64,000 nt of DNA from Gari tellinella (GCA_922989275.2 OV277864.1:6696001-6760000); one strand, 5' to 3'. Shown: positions 32,876 to 43,779, counted from the first letter of the stretch. The notes: generated from the sequence alone by a model not told the origin. Made by a program: numbers and translations.

Positions 32876-33123
32876 TTAACCCATACTCCCTAGATACACA
32901 TTTTTATGTCTTCAATTTATTCCTTCACTGAAGAAAATAGATCCAGTTTACAGTCACAAACATGAATCATAAGATATATTTCCTATATTCTAACAGATGG
33001 TATCTTAAAGCAGGGTGAAAATAAAGCAGAATGTGCCGTAAGGTACATTCTGCTTTACTTTCAACCTGTTTTAAGTGGTCACCTGTTTTCAATATTACAA
33101 ACAGGCTATGGAGTAAAGGGTTA
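32876..33123. mobile_element. Family B TTAA MITE
   Basis: It starts TTAACCCATACTCCCTAGAT and ends GGAGTAAAGGGTTA. The stem pairs AATGTGCC with GGTACATT, with one mismatch. Confidence 0.8.
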
Positions 33124-33381
33124 GAATCAAAATTAGACTTTAAATCTTCCCTGGAATGTACTGATACTCTGGTGATCTTTTCTTTAAGAATTAAGGGTAA
33201 ATTAAAGACCAGAATTGCTACAAACTGAGAGTTTGCAAATAAACCCTGTCTAGAATGCTAAAAATTAAATATGAAAGCATTTTTTTAGCTTTTCTAAAGC
33301 TAATCTCATTAGAGTTTTGCACAAAAGAGCAACGCTTGCAAATTCCCAATGCATATTCCTCAACTATATGCTAACTTGTCA

Positions 33382-33552
33382 GAGCTCCAGATAAGGGGAG
33401 TATTTCAAAAACTAAAATCTTTATTTCTGAATTAAACCCTATGGTGATACTACTCATTAGAATCGTCTCTTTGAGACGATTCTAATGAGTAGTACACCAT
33501 ACGATTTGGAAAATACTGGATTTGTTCTGTTTACTCCCTCTTATCTGGATCC
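33382..33552. mobile_element. Family D MITE with long perfect palindrome
   Basis: The ends are GAGCTCCAGATAAGGGGAGT and its inverse CTCCCTCTTATCTGGATCC. Centre: TACTCATTAGAATCGTCTC and GAGACGATTCTAATGAGTA are perfect complements around TTT. Other copies: 41,150-41,308, 43,088-43,287, 44,950-45,145. Confidence 0.85.
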
Positions 33553-33961
33553 CTGTTTGTATTTCATAACATCTACTAAACAATATAACATGACTTAACA
33601 AATGCATAACCACACATCTATATGAGCATGCAATAGCATTGGTGATAGCTTATAAAGGTTTTAAACCATTTACAATATAACATTCTTGAAAAATCATAAA
33701 ACAAGATAACATAACTAGAAGTAGTCAAGCATTATTGTAAGTCAAACCGTTTACACAGATTATTATGCTTTAAATGAAAACTTGACTCAGGACTATCAGG
33801 TCTATTATGATTTCACATCGCTTTTAATTATATTATAGTGTTTCCGTCATTTCGTGACATCCAGCTATTTACAAATGGTAGTGTTTGCACAAGAAAAATG
33901 TACTCTTCACAGATAAACTATCAGTAAAGAATGTGTATATGTGCCATTTGAGTGCAATGAT

Positions 33962-34221
33962 TTAACCCATTAACCCATAAATACGCTTTTTTACACCTTT
34001 GATTTATTCCTTTACTGTAAAAAATAGTGCAACTTTATACAGTCATGAATATGTTTCATAAGAAATATTTGCTATATTATAGCAGATGATAGCTTAAAGC
34101 AGGCTGAAAGTAAAGCAGAATGTGTCTTAATGTGCCTTAAGCCACATTCTGCTTTACTTTCAACCTGCTTTAAGTGGTTACTTGTATTCAACTAGAAACA
34201 GGCTATGGGGTTATGGGTTAA
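33962..34221. mobile_element. Family B TTAA MITE
   Basis: Ends TTAACCCATTAACCCATAAA and GGGTTATGGGTTAA. The stem centre has a short internal duplication (tgtcttaatgtgccttaagc). Confidence 0.8.
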
Positions 34222-34361
34222 AACATAATACAAACAATAGAAACTATGTTAATCACTGGAATGTTTATACAGGCATGTGTACCAGTGATATCATTACTAT
34301 AATACACATTTTTAGGCATTTAATTTATTCCTCCACGGAAGAATATATGAATGAATGGAGT

Positions 34362-34612
34362 TTTACCCATTACCCCATAGCCTATTTCTAGTTTTGAAGA
34401 CAAGTGACCACTTAAAGCAGGTTGAAAGTGAAGCAGAATGCGCCTTAAGGCGCATTCTGCTTTACTTTCAGCCTGCTTTAAACTACAATCTACTAGAATA
34501 TAGAAATATTTCTAGAGGTGCATGTTTATCTATGTATAAAGTGAAACTGTTTTCTTTAGTGGAAGAATAAATTAAAGGCGTAAAAAGGCATATTTATGGG
34601 GTAATGGGTTAA
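34362..34612. mobile_element. Family B TTAA MITE, best-preserved stem
   Basis: CTTAAAGCAGGTTGAAAGTG and the downstream inverse form a stem of about 70 nt centred on GCGCCTTAAGGCGC (34,439-34,452). The right end reads TATGGGGTAATGGGTTAA. The family takes TTAA as target (see 43,889-44,140). Confidence 0.85.
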
Positions 34613-34641
34613 AGGCCCATCCACACAAGATGGTCATTTAG

Positions 34642-34855
34642 AGCCGAACCTCCACGGAAGAAATCAGTTCTACTTTATAAAGTCATGAATATTTACCATA
34701 AGTATTTTCTTATCCTAGTAGATGGGAGCATACAGCAAGCTGTAAACGAAGCAGAAAATGCCCTGAGGCACATTTTGCTTTACTTTCAACCTTCTTAAAG
34801 TAGTCACATACATGTATCTTCAAAACTACAAACACGCTATGGGATAAAGGGTTAA
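34642..34855. mobile_element. Family B MITE, diverged
   Basis: Recognisable from cctccacggaagaaatcagt, a weakened stem (gcagaaaatgccctgaggca) and gctatgggataaagggttaa. Confidence 0.6.
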
Positions 34856-35164
34856 AGTTACTTTCAGCTTGCTTTTAGGTATTATTTGCTAGGATACAGA
34901 AAATGTTTCCTATGGTGACTATTCATGGTTGTATAAAGTGGAACATTTTCTTCAGTGGAGTGATACTTATGGAACAGTTAAAACATTCTTGTGAAATTTC
35001 CCAAAAGACATGGCTGAAAATCAGCTAAAGTCAGAACCGATATCTCGAACTAGCTTAATTTCTTTAGTGAGAATATAAATAACTCCAGCTTGTTTTAATC
35101 AAACAAACCTATCAGTTAAAATCTAGCTTAGCCACATTAACCTTGTAATATGGGTAAGTTCACC

Positions 35165-35411
35165 TTAACCCTTTATGCTATAGCCTATTTCTAGTATTAA
35201 AAATACATGTAGGTGAAAACTTAAAGCAGGTTGAAATAAATGAGAAAAATGCACCTTAAGGTGCGTTCTGTTTTACTTTCAGCTGCCATCTGCTAGAATA
35301 CAGAAAATATTTCTTGTGATACATATTCATGACTATAAAATGAAACTATTTTCTTCAGTGAAGGAGTAAATTAAATGCATTAAAATGCCTATCTATGGAG
35401 TGACGGGTTAA
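35165..35411. mobile_element. Family B MITE, stem eroded
   Basis: TTAACCCTTTATGCTATAGC and GGAGTGACGGGTTAA bound it. The stem keeps AATGCACC/GGTGCGTT. Confidence 0.75.
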
Positions 35412-36139
35412 GCGTGTTCGAGATAACTAGGTTAGACTTACTTAGTATGAGAAATGCAGATGATAAAAGTTTTCAGGTGTACACAAACTGTGTGGTAAAG
35501 GTTAAGTGATGCACATGTATTACAGTATGTTAATCATATATGGAAAAAGATTCAAAATGTAACAGATATTTTACTCTCAAATCATTAAAAAAAAAATGTC
35601 TTAAGACAATAATTGTGTAGATTCAGTTATGGAAAACCAGTACAACCAATGAGATTCTAGAGATAAATAATAAAAATATGCCTGTTATGGCAAAGTAAAT
35701 AATAAGTAAACAAAGTTTGAATATGTCACATTAACATATAAAACTATAGTAAATAATTGCCTGGTAGACCTATAGCTATTATCTGGAAGCAATATATATT
35801 TAAAATAATCTGGTACAATTTGGATACAACAGGTCAAATACAAGTTATTGTATGTAAAGGGGCATAACTGCTAGAAAAATTATTTGACCAAACCAAGATC
35901 AATATGTGCCATCCATGTAATATGAAAATATGAAATTTGGTTACAGTAAGCCAAACAAAAGTTATAAACTGCAGACAATTTCAAGTCCCCTGCCCACCTG
36001 AATGTCTAAAGCATTTTACATGATTCGTCCAATCAACATAAAAAAATGGAATTAAATGAACAGTCAGTACCTCATTGCTATAGTACACAAAATATCACCA
36101 GAATTAAACCAGTATTAAGCGACCTTTCTATACAATCCT
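35412..36139. other. No gene or clear repeat seen
   Basis: AT-rich spacer between MITEs without an informative frame. Confidence 0.4.
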
Positions 36140-36262
36140 CATTAGCAGTTTCTAATGCAGGTGGTTGCTAAATGCAGAATAAAATTAACACAAAGAGCTG
36201 CTAGAAGAGCTTTTGTATTATTTTTATCCTGCATTTAGCAGTCACCTGTCTTGAATTATCTG
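36140..36262. repeat. Family H hairpin MITE
   Basis: TGCTAAATGCAGAATAAAAT pairs with ATTTTTATCCTGCATTTAGC around GAGCTGCTAGAAGAGCT. Confidence 0.7.
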
Positions 36263-36576
36263 CACACTTCTTCACAGAAAGGCTGCTTAACACATGTTTA
36301 ACATTTTTTTTATTTAAATCAAAAGTTTAAGCAGAAAAGCACAAAACAAACAAACTTTCAAGCAAGTACCATTCAATACAAGACAATCTACATTATGAAA
36401 ATAGTTTGGCACATCAGTAAAAAAAATCAATACCTTAATGATATATATTTCAATCATAACTCATTCATTTTTAATATTTTCCATGATCTAAGAAAAACAA
36501 TTTTCTTTGCAGGTGAAAGTGTGACCACTCTTCCTAACATATAGGCCTAACATATACTTCTCATTTCAATAAAAGT

Positions 36577-36794
36577 TTAACCCATTACTCCATAAGTACA
36601 CCTTATTCCTACACCAAGGAAATTAGTCTAGTCTAATGAATCATGGATGGCATTTCAAAAAGAATTTCAAGATCAAAGCTTACAGAAGGCTAAATGTAAG
36701 AGTAACCTTAAGGTGCATGCTGATTTACTTTCAACCTGCTTTAAGTGGTCACCTATTTTCAAAACTAGAAACAAGCTATGGTGTAATAGGTTAA
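36577..36794. mobile_element. Family B MITE, part of stem deleted
   Basis: TTAACCCATTACTCCATAAG to GGTGTAATAGGTTAA. The left stem arm is shortened. Confidence 0.7.
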
Positions 36795-36934
36795 GAAGGA
36801 TGACTGCCTAAACAAAGAGGGGAATGAAGATTCAATATCATCTAATGATTCAGATTATGTTCTTCACTTACAACAAACAAAATAATTACAAACAATGATA
36901 TAACAAGCTGATACATAATACTCCTAGTCACAGT

Positions 36935-37165
36935 TTAACCCAATACGCCTTTTTACGCCTCTGATTTTTCCCTCCACTGAAGAAAATAAGTCCAATATAT
37001 ACAGTCTTGAATAAGTATCATAAGAAATATTTTCTATATTTTAGCAGATGATAGCTTAAAGCAAGCTGAAAGTAAAGCTGAATGCGCCTTCAGCTTTGCT
37101 TTCATTTTGCTTTAAGTGGTCACCTGTTTTCACAATTAAAAAAAGCCTAAGGAGTAATGGGTTAA
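36935..37165. mobile_element. Family B MITE
   Basis: TTAACCCAATACGCCTTTTT to AGGAGTAATGGGTTAA. The stem centre is reduced to AATGCGCCTTCAGC. Confidence 0.75.
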
Positions 37166-37220
37166 TAAAGACATGTGGAGATGTCTTAACACAGGTTTTT
37201 GATGACTGCATGACAAAATT

Positions 37221-37419
37221 ACAGTAAAATCCCTAAATTATGACCACCAAATATGACGGGTATTAAGACTTGTGATATATAGCTTAAAACAAGATTGAAG
37301 GAAAGCAAAAAAGCTCCTATTGGAGCTTTGTGCTTTACTTTCATCTTTGCTTTAAGCAGCCAGTTTCCTTAACCACTGAAAACTGCATCTAGTGGTGGTA
37401 GTAGAGGGATTTTACTGTA
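37221..37419. mobile_element. Family C MITE
   Basis: ACAGTAAAATCCCTAAATTA to GTAGAGGGATTTTACTGT. The stem contains AAAGCTCCTATTGGAGCTTT. Confidence 0.8.
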
Positions 37420-37556
37420 CTGCTGAAAGATTCCAAAGGAACTTTCTGAATTAAATAAGTTCTTTTACTACTCTACCTCTTTTAAAAAATAAACAGTCTA
37501 TGGAGACCAAGTATTCAAAGCAAGAACTGAAGGCAAACATAAGATAGCTTGCTACT

Positions 37557-37768
37557 TTAACCCTTTACCCCATATCCAGTTTCTAATTTTGAAGACTGGT
37601 GCCTAAGGCACATTCTGCGTTACTTTCAACCTGCTTTAAGCTATCATTTGTAAATATAGAAAATATTTATTTTCATACATATTCATGACTATATTTATTA
37701 GAAATATTTTCCTCAATGGAGGAATAAATCAAAGGCGTAAAAAACGTATTTATGGGGTAATGGGTTAA
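37557..37768. mobile_element. Family B MITE, left stem arm lost
   Basis: TTAACCCTTTACCCCATATC to TATGGGGTAATGGGTTAA. Only the right stem arm (ggcacattctgcgttac) remains. Confidence 0.75.
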
Positions 37769-37930
37769 GCTTGGTTTATGCATCCTTTGAAACAAGTGCT
37801 GACTCTTATCAGAGGACCCTCAAAGGAACTTCTAAGCTGAGTGGGCACTGTTTGTAATTTACATCTAAATATTGTGGATACAAACACCCCTAGAACCAAC
37901 ATGAACAATTCCTTTATCAGAATTCTACAT

Positions 37931-38182
37931 TTAACCCAATACCTATAAATATGCCTTTTTTGCCTTTAATATATTCCTCCACTGAAGAATATAGTTCTAC
38001 GTTATACAGTCATGAATATGCACCATAAGAAATATTGTTTCTATACACTAACAGACTGTAGCTTAAAGCAGGCTGAAAGTAAAGCAGAATGTGCTTTAAG
38101 GCACATTCTGCTTTACATTCTATCTGCTTAAAGAGGTTACCTAACTTCAATACTTAGAAACAGGGACTGGGGTACGGGTTAA
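37931..38182. mobile_element. Family B MITE, TA version of stem
   Basis: The stem reads AATGTGCTTTAAGGCACATT. The ends are TTAACCCAATACCTATAAAT and GGGGTACGGGTTAA. Confidence 0.8.
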
Positions 38183-38434
38183 AGCTTATCCTATTTCATC
38201 TAACAAACAAACATTGAAGTCACAGTGTTGGATAAGATATACATGAATGTCATAATCTGCAACATTGGAGTTGTTGCCGCAAAGTTGGATGGACGGAACA
38301 ACATCAAGATTCCAGCATTCCAAATTTTACCTTAGCAGTGATAATTTTAGAAATCAGATGAACGAGTCCTCGGGATGCACATTCTGTAAAACAATGAGTC
38401 CTTGAGACAAACATTGAATCCTTGAAGTGAAAAC

Positions 38435-38584
38435 TTAACCCAGTATCTAATAACTTATTTCTAGTTTTGAAGACAGGTTACCACTTAAAGCAGGTTGAAA
38501 GTAAAGCAGAATGTGCCTTAAGGCACATTCTGCTTTACTTTCAACCTGCTTTAAGCTACTATTTGCTTATCAGTAATAGGTTAA
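38435..38584. mobile_element. Family B MITE, shortened, perfect stem
   Basis: The stem centre AATGTGCCTTAAGGCACATT and its flanks pair without mismatch. The distal half is deleted and the element ends taataggttaa. Confidence 0.75.
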
Positions 38585-38772
38585 TAAAGGCCAGAAAAGC
38601 TATGGGTCCATGGGACTCACAACTTTTTAAATGATGAGTCCCTGGTAATTTTAGTGCATATAGGACTCGGGATGCACAGGTAAAATTATCACTGCCTTAG
38701 GCGGTTAAATACGGTGGAATAATATCACTTTTGATTCAGAAGTTTGACACCTCTCCAGTTTGCTACATGCTG

Positions 38773-38844
38773 CTAAATACTTTCATAAGTCCTTGAAGAG
38801 GAATTGCTGGTTCTGCAACAATTGCATGTGAATATAAAGCCATC
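38773..38844 (-). CDS. MRH-type membrane protein gene, exon 6 (cytosolic tail and stop)
   Basis: The acceptor TTTCTTCTATTTCCAG opens 23 codons and a TAG. The tail is DGFIFTCNCCRTSNSSSRTY followed by ESI. It joins the phase-0 end of exon 5 to read LPAYIA-DGF, as in tails of cation-dependent mannose-6-phosphate receptor and Atg27-like proteins, where W-x-x-L-P-x-Y/L-x-x-D-G is common. The last four residues, YESI, fit the Yxx-hydrophobic sorting signal read by AP adaptors. Transport between Golgi and endosomes is therefore inferred. The 3' UTR must run into the MITE field below 38.7 kb. Confidence 0.75.
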   Translation of the reverse strand, partial: DGFIFTCNCCRTSNSSSRTYESI

Positions 38845-38885
38845 CTGGAAATAGAAGAAACGAGAAATCTGATTGGTCTTGTACA

Positions 38886-39135
38886 CTACTGGGGCCCCCT
38901 TTCATAAAACTTTGTACGACAAATGTTGTCATAAGTCAGATTATAAAAGTCTCAATTATTATTTATTTCTCCATCTAATCCTGTCTTGTGACATCTCTTT
39001 GGAATCGTCTTTTCAAGACCATTCCAAAAAGATGTCACAAGACAGGATTAGATAGAGAACTCAGAAATTAAATGTATTTTAAAGTTTTGACTTACGACCG
39101 TTTTTGTCGTAGAAAGTTTTATGAAACGGGCTCCA
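38886..39135. mobile_element. Palindromic MITE with GGGGCCCCCTTTCATAAAAC end
   Basis: The left end CCCCCTTTCATAAAACTTTG is mirrored by AAAGTTTTATGAAACGGGCT. The inner arms CTAATCCTGTCTTGTGACAT and ATGTCACAAGACAGGATTAG are exact complements around a short loop. Single copy in this window. Confidence 0.8.
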
Positions 39136-39224
39136 GGCTACCATTCATATTATTAGCAGCTGTATAAACTGTTTACAGGATTTCTTACACCTTTTCCTTT
39201 ATGTCCCCTCAAAACCCATGCTGT

Positions 39225-39285
39225 GGCTTCTCATTAGAATTGTCTCCAAGTGACAATTCTATTGAGCTGTCAACTCAGAGGATTT
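39225..39285. repeat. Family D hairpin remnant
   Basis: ctcattagaattgtctccaa and tgacaattctattgagctg are the family D palindrome, diverged. Confidence 0.6.
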
Positions 39286-39309
39286 GTTTTCATTTTATTT
39301 TTTTCTAAA

Positions 39310-39565
39310 AGTTTAAACTTTATTTATTTTACATTGATTACCAAACAAGCTATGACAACTTTTATAAAACTTTCTCGATAGCTTGAATGGTGGCTATATG
39401 GTCATTTTTGTGGGAGGAAGCCAGAGTACCAGAAGAAAACCCACATGTCCTGATGGGCAAATATTGTACCCTCTCACATACTGTACTGAACAGGTATCAA
39501 ACTTGGGGCCAACACTGATGAGAAGCGGGTGCACTAACCAGTGCACTATCCGGACACCCATAGGG
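39310..39565 (-). repeat. tRNA-derived SINE
   Basis: Related along its length to 49,660-49,898. Read on the minus strand, it opens with a tRNA-like head (GGTGTCCGGATAGTGCACTG) and passes a GTTTGATACC B-box-like site. It then continues through a shared body ending near tgtaaaataaataaag. Confidence 0.65.
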
Positions 39566-39592
39566 TTTGTTTGAAAAATGAATAAATAGTTA

Positions 39593-39795
39593 CAGTCAAA
39601 ACTCAATACTTCAAACTCTCATTAGTTCAAACATACCCATATTTCAAAGTTAAAACACAGAGTAGCCATGTTTTAACTTTGAAATACGGGTATGTTTGTC
39701 TTAAGCGAGATTGAGTTATCGAAATTCAACATATACAATACTGGTAAATTCGATTTAAGCGAGTTCGAAATATTGAGTTTTGAGTGTATTTGAAA
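39593..39795. mobile_element. MITE with TCAAAACTCAATACTTC ends
   Basis: ACAGTCAAAACTCAATACTT is mirrored by AAATATTGAGTTTTGAGTGT. The central arms CATACCCATATTTCAAAGTT and AACTTTGAAATACGGGTATG pair around aaaacacagagtagccatgttt. Confidence 0.8.
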
Positions 39796-40289
39796 TATCC
39801 ACATTATCTAGAGCTCTGCTAGTAGAATCAATATAGTAAATTATCAAATTAACAATTATACTTTCTATCCTACCATCATGATCTTATAACAGGGTTTATT
39901 TTTCCAAGTGGGCTAGTCAAGTGTGATTTGTTCGGTTGTTCTGATTCCATTGGTTGAATTGTCTACCTTTAGCTGTTACTTGTTTGAGTTTGGCATCTTG
40001 GATATATTAACTCATGTGCAGGGGATTACTAGTTGGGTACTGCCTCTGTGTTATACTATGGTATGCACAAATTTACCACAATATATATCTGATACATGAT
40101 ATACAACATATCTGGACACAAACTGTAGAAATTTGCAGATGATAGACAAGGTTCATTGAATGTGTTTAATAACAGTTATACATGTACTTCACTGCATACA
40201 AAAAATGCCATTTAATATCTTTAACACATTCAACCCTAGTGACGAATTTACTCGACATTTACAAACAGTGTACCTGTGAGGATTACACT

Positions 40290-40372
40290 CGTCCCATGCA
40301 AACAGTGTAGACCCTGATCAAAGGGCTCCTTGAGGAGCCCTCTGATCAGGGCCTACACTGATTGTCATTTTG
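40290..40372. repeat. Family A-type hairpin with alternative centre
   Basis: Outer stem GCAAACAGTGTAGACCCTGA. Centre AAGGGCTCCTTGAGGAGCCCTC, as at 30,938. Confidence 0.75.
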
Positions 40373-40499
40373 AAATATATTGTAAAAATCAATCCTAAAT
40401 AGTCAAAAGTGGACTTGATTTATTTTGAAACTGGAATTGCCCATTAAAAGTTTCAGGGGTGAATCAGTTAAATATCCTCATACAAATAACAGTCATAGG

Positions 40500-40650
40500 T
40501 AAACTTTGCAGCATTCAGGCATGTGACTACTTAAAGCAGGCTGAAAAGTAAAGCAAAAAGTGCCAATCAGAGTTTCCTGCTTTACTTTTAGCATATTCTA
40601 AGCAGTCATCTGTTTTCAACATTGAAAACAAGCTGTTTAGGAAAGAGTTG
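40500..40650. repeat. Family B remnant
   Basis: gcttaaag-type stem remnants (acttaaagcaggctgaaaag; tgctttacttttagcatatt) without TTAA ends. Confidence 0.5.
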
Positions 40651-40691
40651 ATTCCATAAAAGCAGCTAATAGTTTGCTATGAATAACTCAC

Positions 40692-40815
40692 TGCTATGTA
40701 TGCTGGTAGCTCCACCCAGAAGTCACTGTGAGGTAAGGCATCCTTTCCTCTGCTTCCCGCAGCAAACTTACACATACTTCCGAATACACAGTACACAGAA
40801 AACACTATAGCAAAA
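40692..40815 (-). CDS. MRH-type membrane protein gene, exon 5
   Basis: Acceptor TTCATTTCCAG, donor ATAGCA|GTGAGT. The exon completes a split Val codon from exon 4 and gives 41 further codons, ending at phase 0. It encodes the second half of the membrane span (FAIVFSVYCVFGSMCKF) and a cytosolic stretch ending PHSDFWVELPAYIA, typical of the juxtamembrane tail of MPR/Atg27-type receptors. Confidence 0.75.
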
Positions 40816-40895
40816 CTGGAAATGAACAAAAACAAAACAGGTTTAACAGAACAAATATTTTACTTCATTGTACCTTTTATTTCAGATTCAGATTT

Positions 40896-41136
40896 CAACT
40901 CATCCCCCCATAGTGTTTCCCTTAATTTAGACAGGTGGGTTCTTACAGCAGGCTTAAAGTAAAGTAAAAATCATGAATTCTTGAGCTTTCTGCTTTACTT
41001 TCAGCTTACTTTAAGTATCTATACTGCAAGAAAGTTACCTATGGCTTTATAACAGATCACGGTAAGAGCATGAAAAAATGTTTTTATGTAAAACAGGTAA
41101 AGGTGTGAAAAGGCATTTCCATGAGGGAAGGGTTAG
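40896..41136. mobile_element. Family B MITE, diverged
   Basis: catccccccatagtgtttcc opens it and atgagggaagggttag ends it. The stem is weak (tctgctttactttcagctta). Confidence 0.6.
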
Positions 41137-41149
41137 TTGCTCAGGGCTG

Positions 41150-41308
41150 CTCAGGGCTCCAGATAAGAGGGAGTAAACTGAACAAATCCAACATTTTCTC
41201 ACTTATTTCATCGAAGAGACGATTCAAATGAGTAGTAACACCATAGGGTTTAAAGCAGAAATAAAGATTTTATTTTTTGAAATACTCCCCTTATCTGGAG
41301 CTCTGGAA
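41150..41308. mobile_element. Family D MITE, left palindrome arm lost
   Basis: GGGCTCCAGATAAGAGGGAG to CCCCTTATCTGGAGCTCTGG. Only gaagagacgattcaaatgag of the centre remains. A further left end starts at about 41,393. Confidence 0.7.
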
Positions 41309-41637
41309 CTTGCTAAACAAAAATATAAAGCACAATAGAAGTATCATCCTGATAAAATCTAGGTGGTTTCCTAGTTTTATGGTTTACAACAGGACTCCAG
41401 ATAAGGTGAGTATTTCTGTATTTATGTCTCTACCAAACTCTGTCATGTGACAACTTATCAGCATTGGCACTTAAAGTGCTGTGTTGAACATCTATTTGCA
41501 TGATTATTGAAACCTAAAATAAAGTGGCATAAACACTCTGACAATCAGTTTCAGATTTAGGCAACCAGATTCAAAGTAAGTATGGTAATTGTCCAAAGGA
41601 CAACACAAATCAAAAGATTATATAAAAGGCTACTTAC

Positions 41638-41741
41638 ACTATCAACAGAACAGATCCAAAGCTAAGTGGGTTATTCAGAGGTCCAACTGGGAAGGGGGTT
41701 ATAGTAGGGCATGCACCGCTGTAGTTGAAGGCCAGAGTATA
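41638..41741 (-). CDS. MRH-type membrane protein gene, exon 4
   Basis: Acceptor TTGTGTTCCAG, donor ATAGT|GTAAGTAG. It holds 34 codons and two bases: YTLAFNYSGACP closes the lumenal Cys-rich domain. A Pro-rich linker follows, then LSFGSVLLIV begins the membrane span that continues in exon 5. Incoming phase 0 and outgoing phase 2 match the neighbours. Confidence 0.75.
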
Positions 41742-41847
41742 CTGGAACACAAGAAGAAAACATGTTTATTCATGTACATGTAACTCATTCTCTCCTGAAA
41801 CTTCCAATGAACAGCTTTCAATTGAGTCAAGTCCATTTGTATCTATT

Positions 41848-42782
41848 TATAGTGCTACCTCCCTACAACAGCCCTCCTAACAATTACTCCCTCCTTACAG
41901 CGACCCTTGTCACAGTTCTCTAAACAGGACAAGTATGTCCAACCTATTCACGGCTGCAATGCTGTCTGCTTAAATTTCTCAAAGTAACTGTCTGCTAAAG
42001 GACAAGGTTCACGAAGCCTCCTTTTTGGCCCTGTAAAAAAAAATTTCCCCAATTTATGTTTTAGCGATATTTTTTTCTTTATTTGTCAATTTCAGATGTT
42101 AATTCTTCATAATATACATAAAGCTCAACCGGAATTCAAGTTTTGACAGCTTTTTGGTTTCTTGTAAATGGACCTTGAGGCCTAAAAAGGCCAAAAAGTC
42201 AGATTTTGGGTACAATTCAGGGTATGAATCATAGAAATAAACAATGAAGGCACTAATGCGACACAAATATATTTTAAGTACACAATAAATATTTAAGTTG
42301 AAGTAACATATCCAAATTTTGAAGTGTCGCATGCGTGCCTTCATAGTTTATTTTTAGGATTTATACCGAGAATTGTACCAAAAATCTGCTTTTTGGTCTT
42401 TTTTGGCCTCTCGGTTCATTTACAAGAAACTATAAAATTGTCAAAACTTGACTTTGGGTCGTTTGTGTATATATAATGGAGTATTAGTATCTGATATTGA
42501 CAAATTAACAGAAAATAAAGATAAAAATCTTTTTTGGAAAAAAATATTTTTTACAGGGCCAAATCGGAGGCTTCGTGAACCTTGTCCTTTCTCAAAGTTA
42601 CATAATGGACATTTTAACAGAAAAAAAACCCTTAATGACGAATGACAAACAGCTTGAATCCAAATCAGACGCCGCGTTATGCAAATGTAAGCCAATTTCC
42701 AACAATAAAGTGACTCCCTCCGTACAACACAAACAACTTGTGTCTCCCATTGGGTGTCGTTGTAGACAGGAAGGGCTGTATC
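41848..42782. mobile_element. Family K MITE split by a foldback element
   Basis: tagtgctacctccctacaac starts it and tcgttgtagacaggaagggc ends it. The middle is displaced by the 588-bp insertion at 42,000-42,587. Confidence 0.75.
42000..42587. mobile_element. 588-bp foldback element
   Basis: It starts GGACAAGGTTCACGAAGCCT and ends in the inverse. The inverted arms continue through ggccctgtaaaaaa, tttacaagaaac and ttttggcc blocks almost to the middle (about 42,300), so the element could fold along most of its length. No clean target duplication was found. Confidence 0.8.
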
Positions 42783-42865
42783 TACTTTAATTTTTGCCTG
42801 ATCAGAAAATTGGACACTAAGTTCTAGAGAATGTAATCTGGCTCCAACCAGTTTGCATAGGAAAT

Positions 42866-43039
42866 ACAGTAGTTTCAAAGACAGGTGACAGTTTAAAGCA
42901 AGACAATAGTAAAACAGAAAGCTCCTAAACTTTAGTAAAGGAGCTTTCTGTTTTACTGTCACCTTGCTTTAAGCAGTCATCTGTTTTAAACACCTCATAA
43001 TTAACAAAATTTAGTGGTCATAACAGAGGTTTTACTGTA
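42866..43039. mobile_element. Family C MITE, long perfect stem
   Basis: The stem arms AATAGTAAAACAGAAAGCTC and GAGCTTTCTGTTTTACTGTC pair around ctaaactttagtaaag. The right end ataacagaggttttactgt is intact and the left end eroded. Confidence 0.75.
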
Positions 43040-43087
43040 ATTGTTTTTGCACAAATGTGTTTATTGGGAAAGACCAACGTCTCCTCA

Positions 43088-43287
43088 ACTGTACCAGAAC
43101 TCCAGATAACGGGGAGTAAACTGAACAAAACCAACATTTTCTCACTTATTTCAGCACCAACCCCTATGGTGTTACTACTCATTTGAATCGTCTCTTTGAG
43201 ACTATTCTAATGAGTAGTGACACCATAGGGTTTAAAGCAGAAATAAAGATTTTAATTTTTGAAATACTCCCCTTATCTGGAGCCCTG
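43088..43287. mobile_element. Family D MITE
   Basis: GAACTCCAGATAACGGGGAG to TCCCCTTATCTGGAGCCCTG. Central arms TACTCATTTGAATCGTCTC and GAGACTATTCTAATGAGTA. It ends only 10 bp from the donor of MRH exon 3. Confidence 0.8.
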
Positions 43288-43297
43288 CTGTACCTAC

Positions 43298-43506
43298 CTT
43301 GCATGTTTTCCCATCATAGGTAAGACTGTTCAATACAGTGGTGCTGATATTGGACGGTTTGCCACTAGGATCTGCTTTCCACAAGCTTTTCTCATCACAG
43401 CTGAACTGTACCTCCATGGACAGGTTACATGGCTTGTTGTCACTAGTGTTGTAGTTACTGCCATTAGTATAGTGCACCAGAAATCGTAAACCCTTTCCTT
43501 GGGGAT
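43298..43506 (-). CDS. MRH-type membrane protein gene, exon 3
   Basis: Acceptor TTATTGACTTTGCAG, donor TGCAAG|GTAGGTAC. It completes a split Asp codon and gives 69 codons. FLVHYTNGSNYN, CNLSMEVQFSCDEKSLW and LNSLTYDGKTCK align by order with the middle and last strands of the mannose-6-phosphate receptor domain, including paired cysteines. There are several N-x-S/T sites. The Arg that contacts mannose 6-phosphate in classical receptors is not evident in the CNLSMEVQFSC stretch, so sugar binding is doubtful. Confidence 0.8.
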
Positions 43507-43523
43507 CTGCAAAGTCAATAACA

Positions 43524-43779
43524 TTAACCCATTACCCCATAGCCTGTTTCTAGAATTGAACATAGTTGACCATTTAAAACAGGTTGAAAGTAAAGCAGAA
43601 TGTGCCTTAAGGCACATCCTGCTTTACTTTCAGCCTGCTTTAAGCTATCATCTGCTAGAAAAATGAAAAAAAAAATTTCTTATGATTTTTATTTGTGACA
43701 GAATAAATTAAAACTATTTTCTTCAGTAGAGGAATAAATTAAAGGTGTAAAAAGGCGCATTTATGGGGTAATGGGTTAA
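43524..43779. mobile_element. Family B TTAA MITE in intron 2
   Basis: TTAACCCATTACCCCATAGC to TATGGGGTAATGGGTTAA. The stem centre is GTGCCTTAAGGCAC with one outer mismatch (catcctgc). Confidence 0.85.

Noticed and set aside
42441..42962. 173-codon minus frame
   Set aside because: It crosses the foldback element, family K and family C repeats. No domain or splice signals support it.
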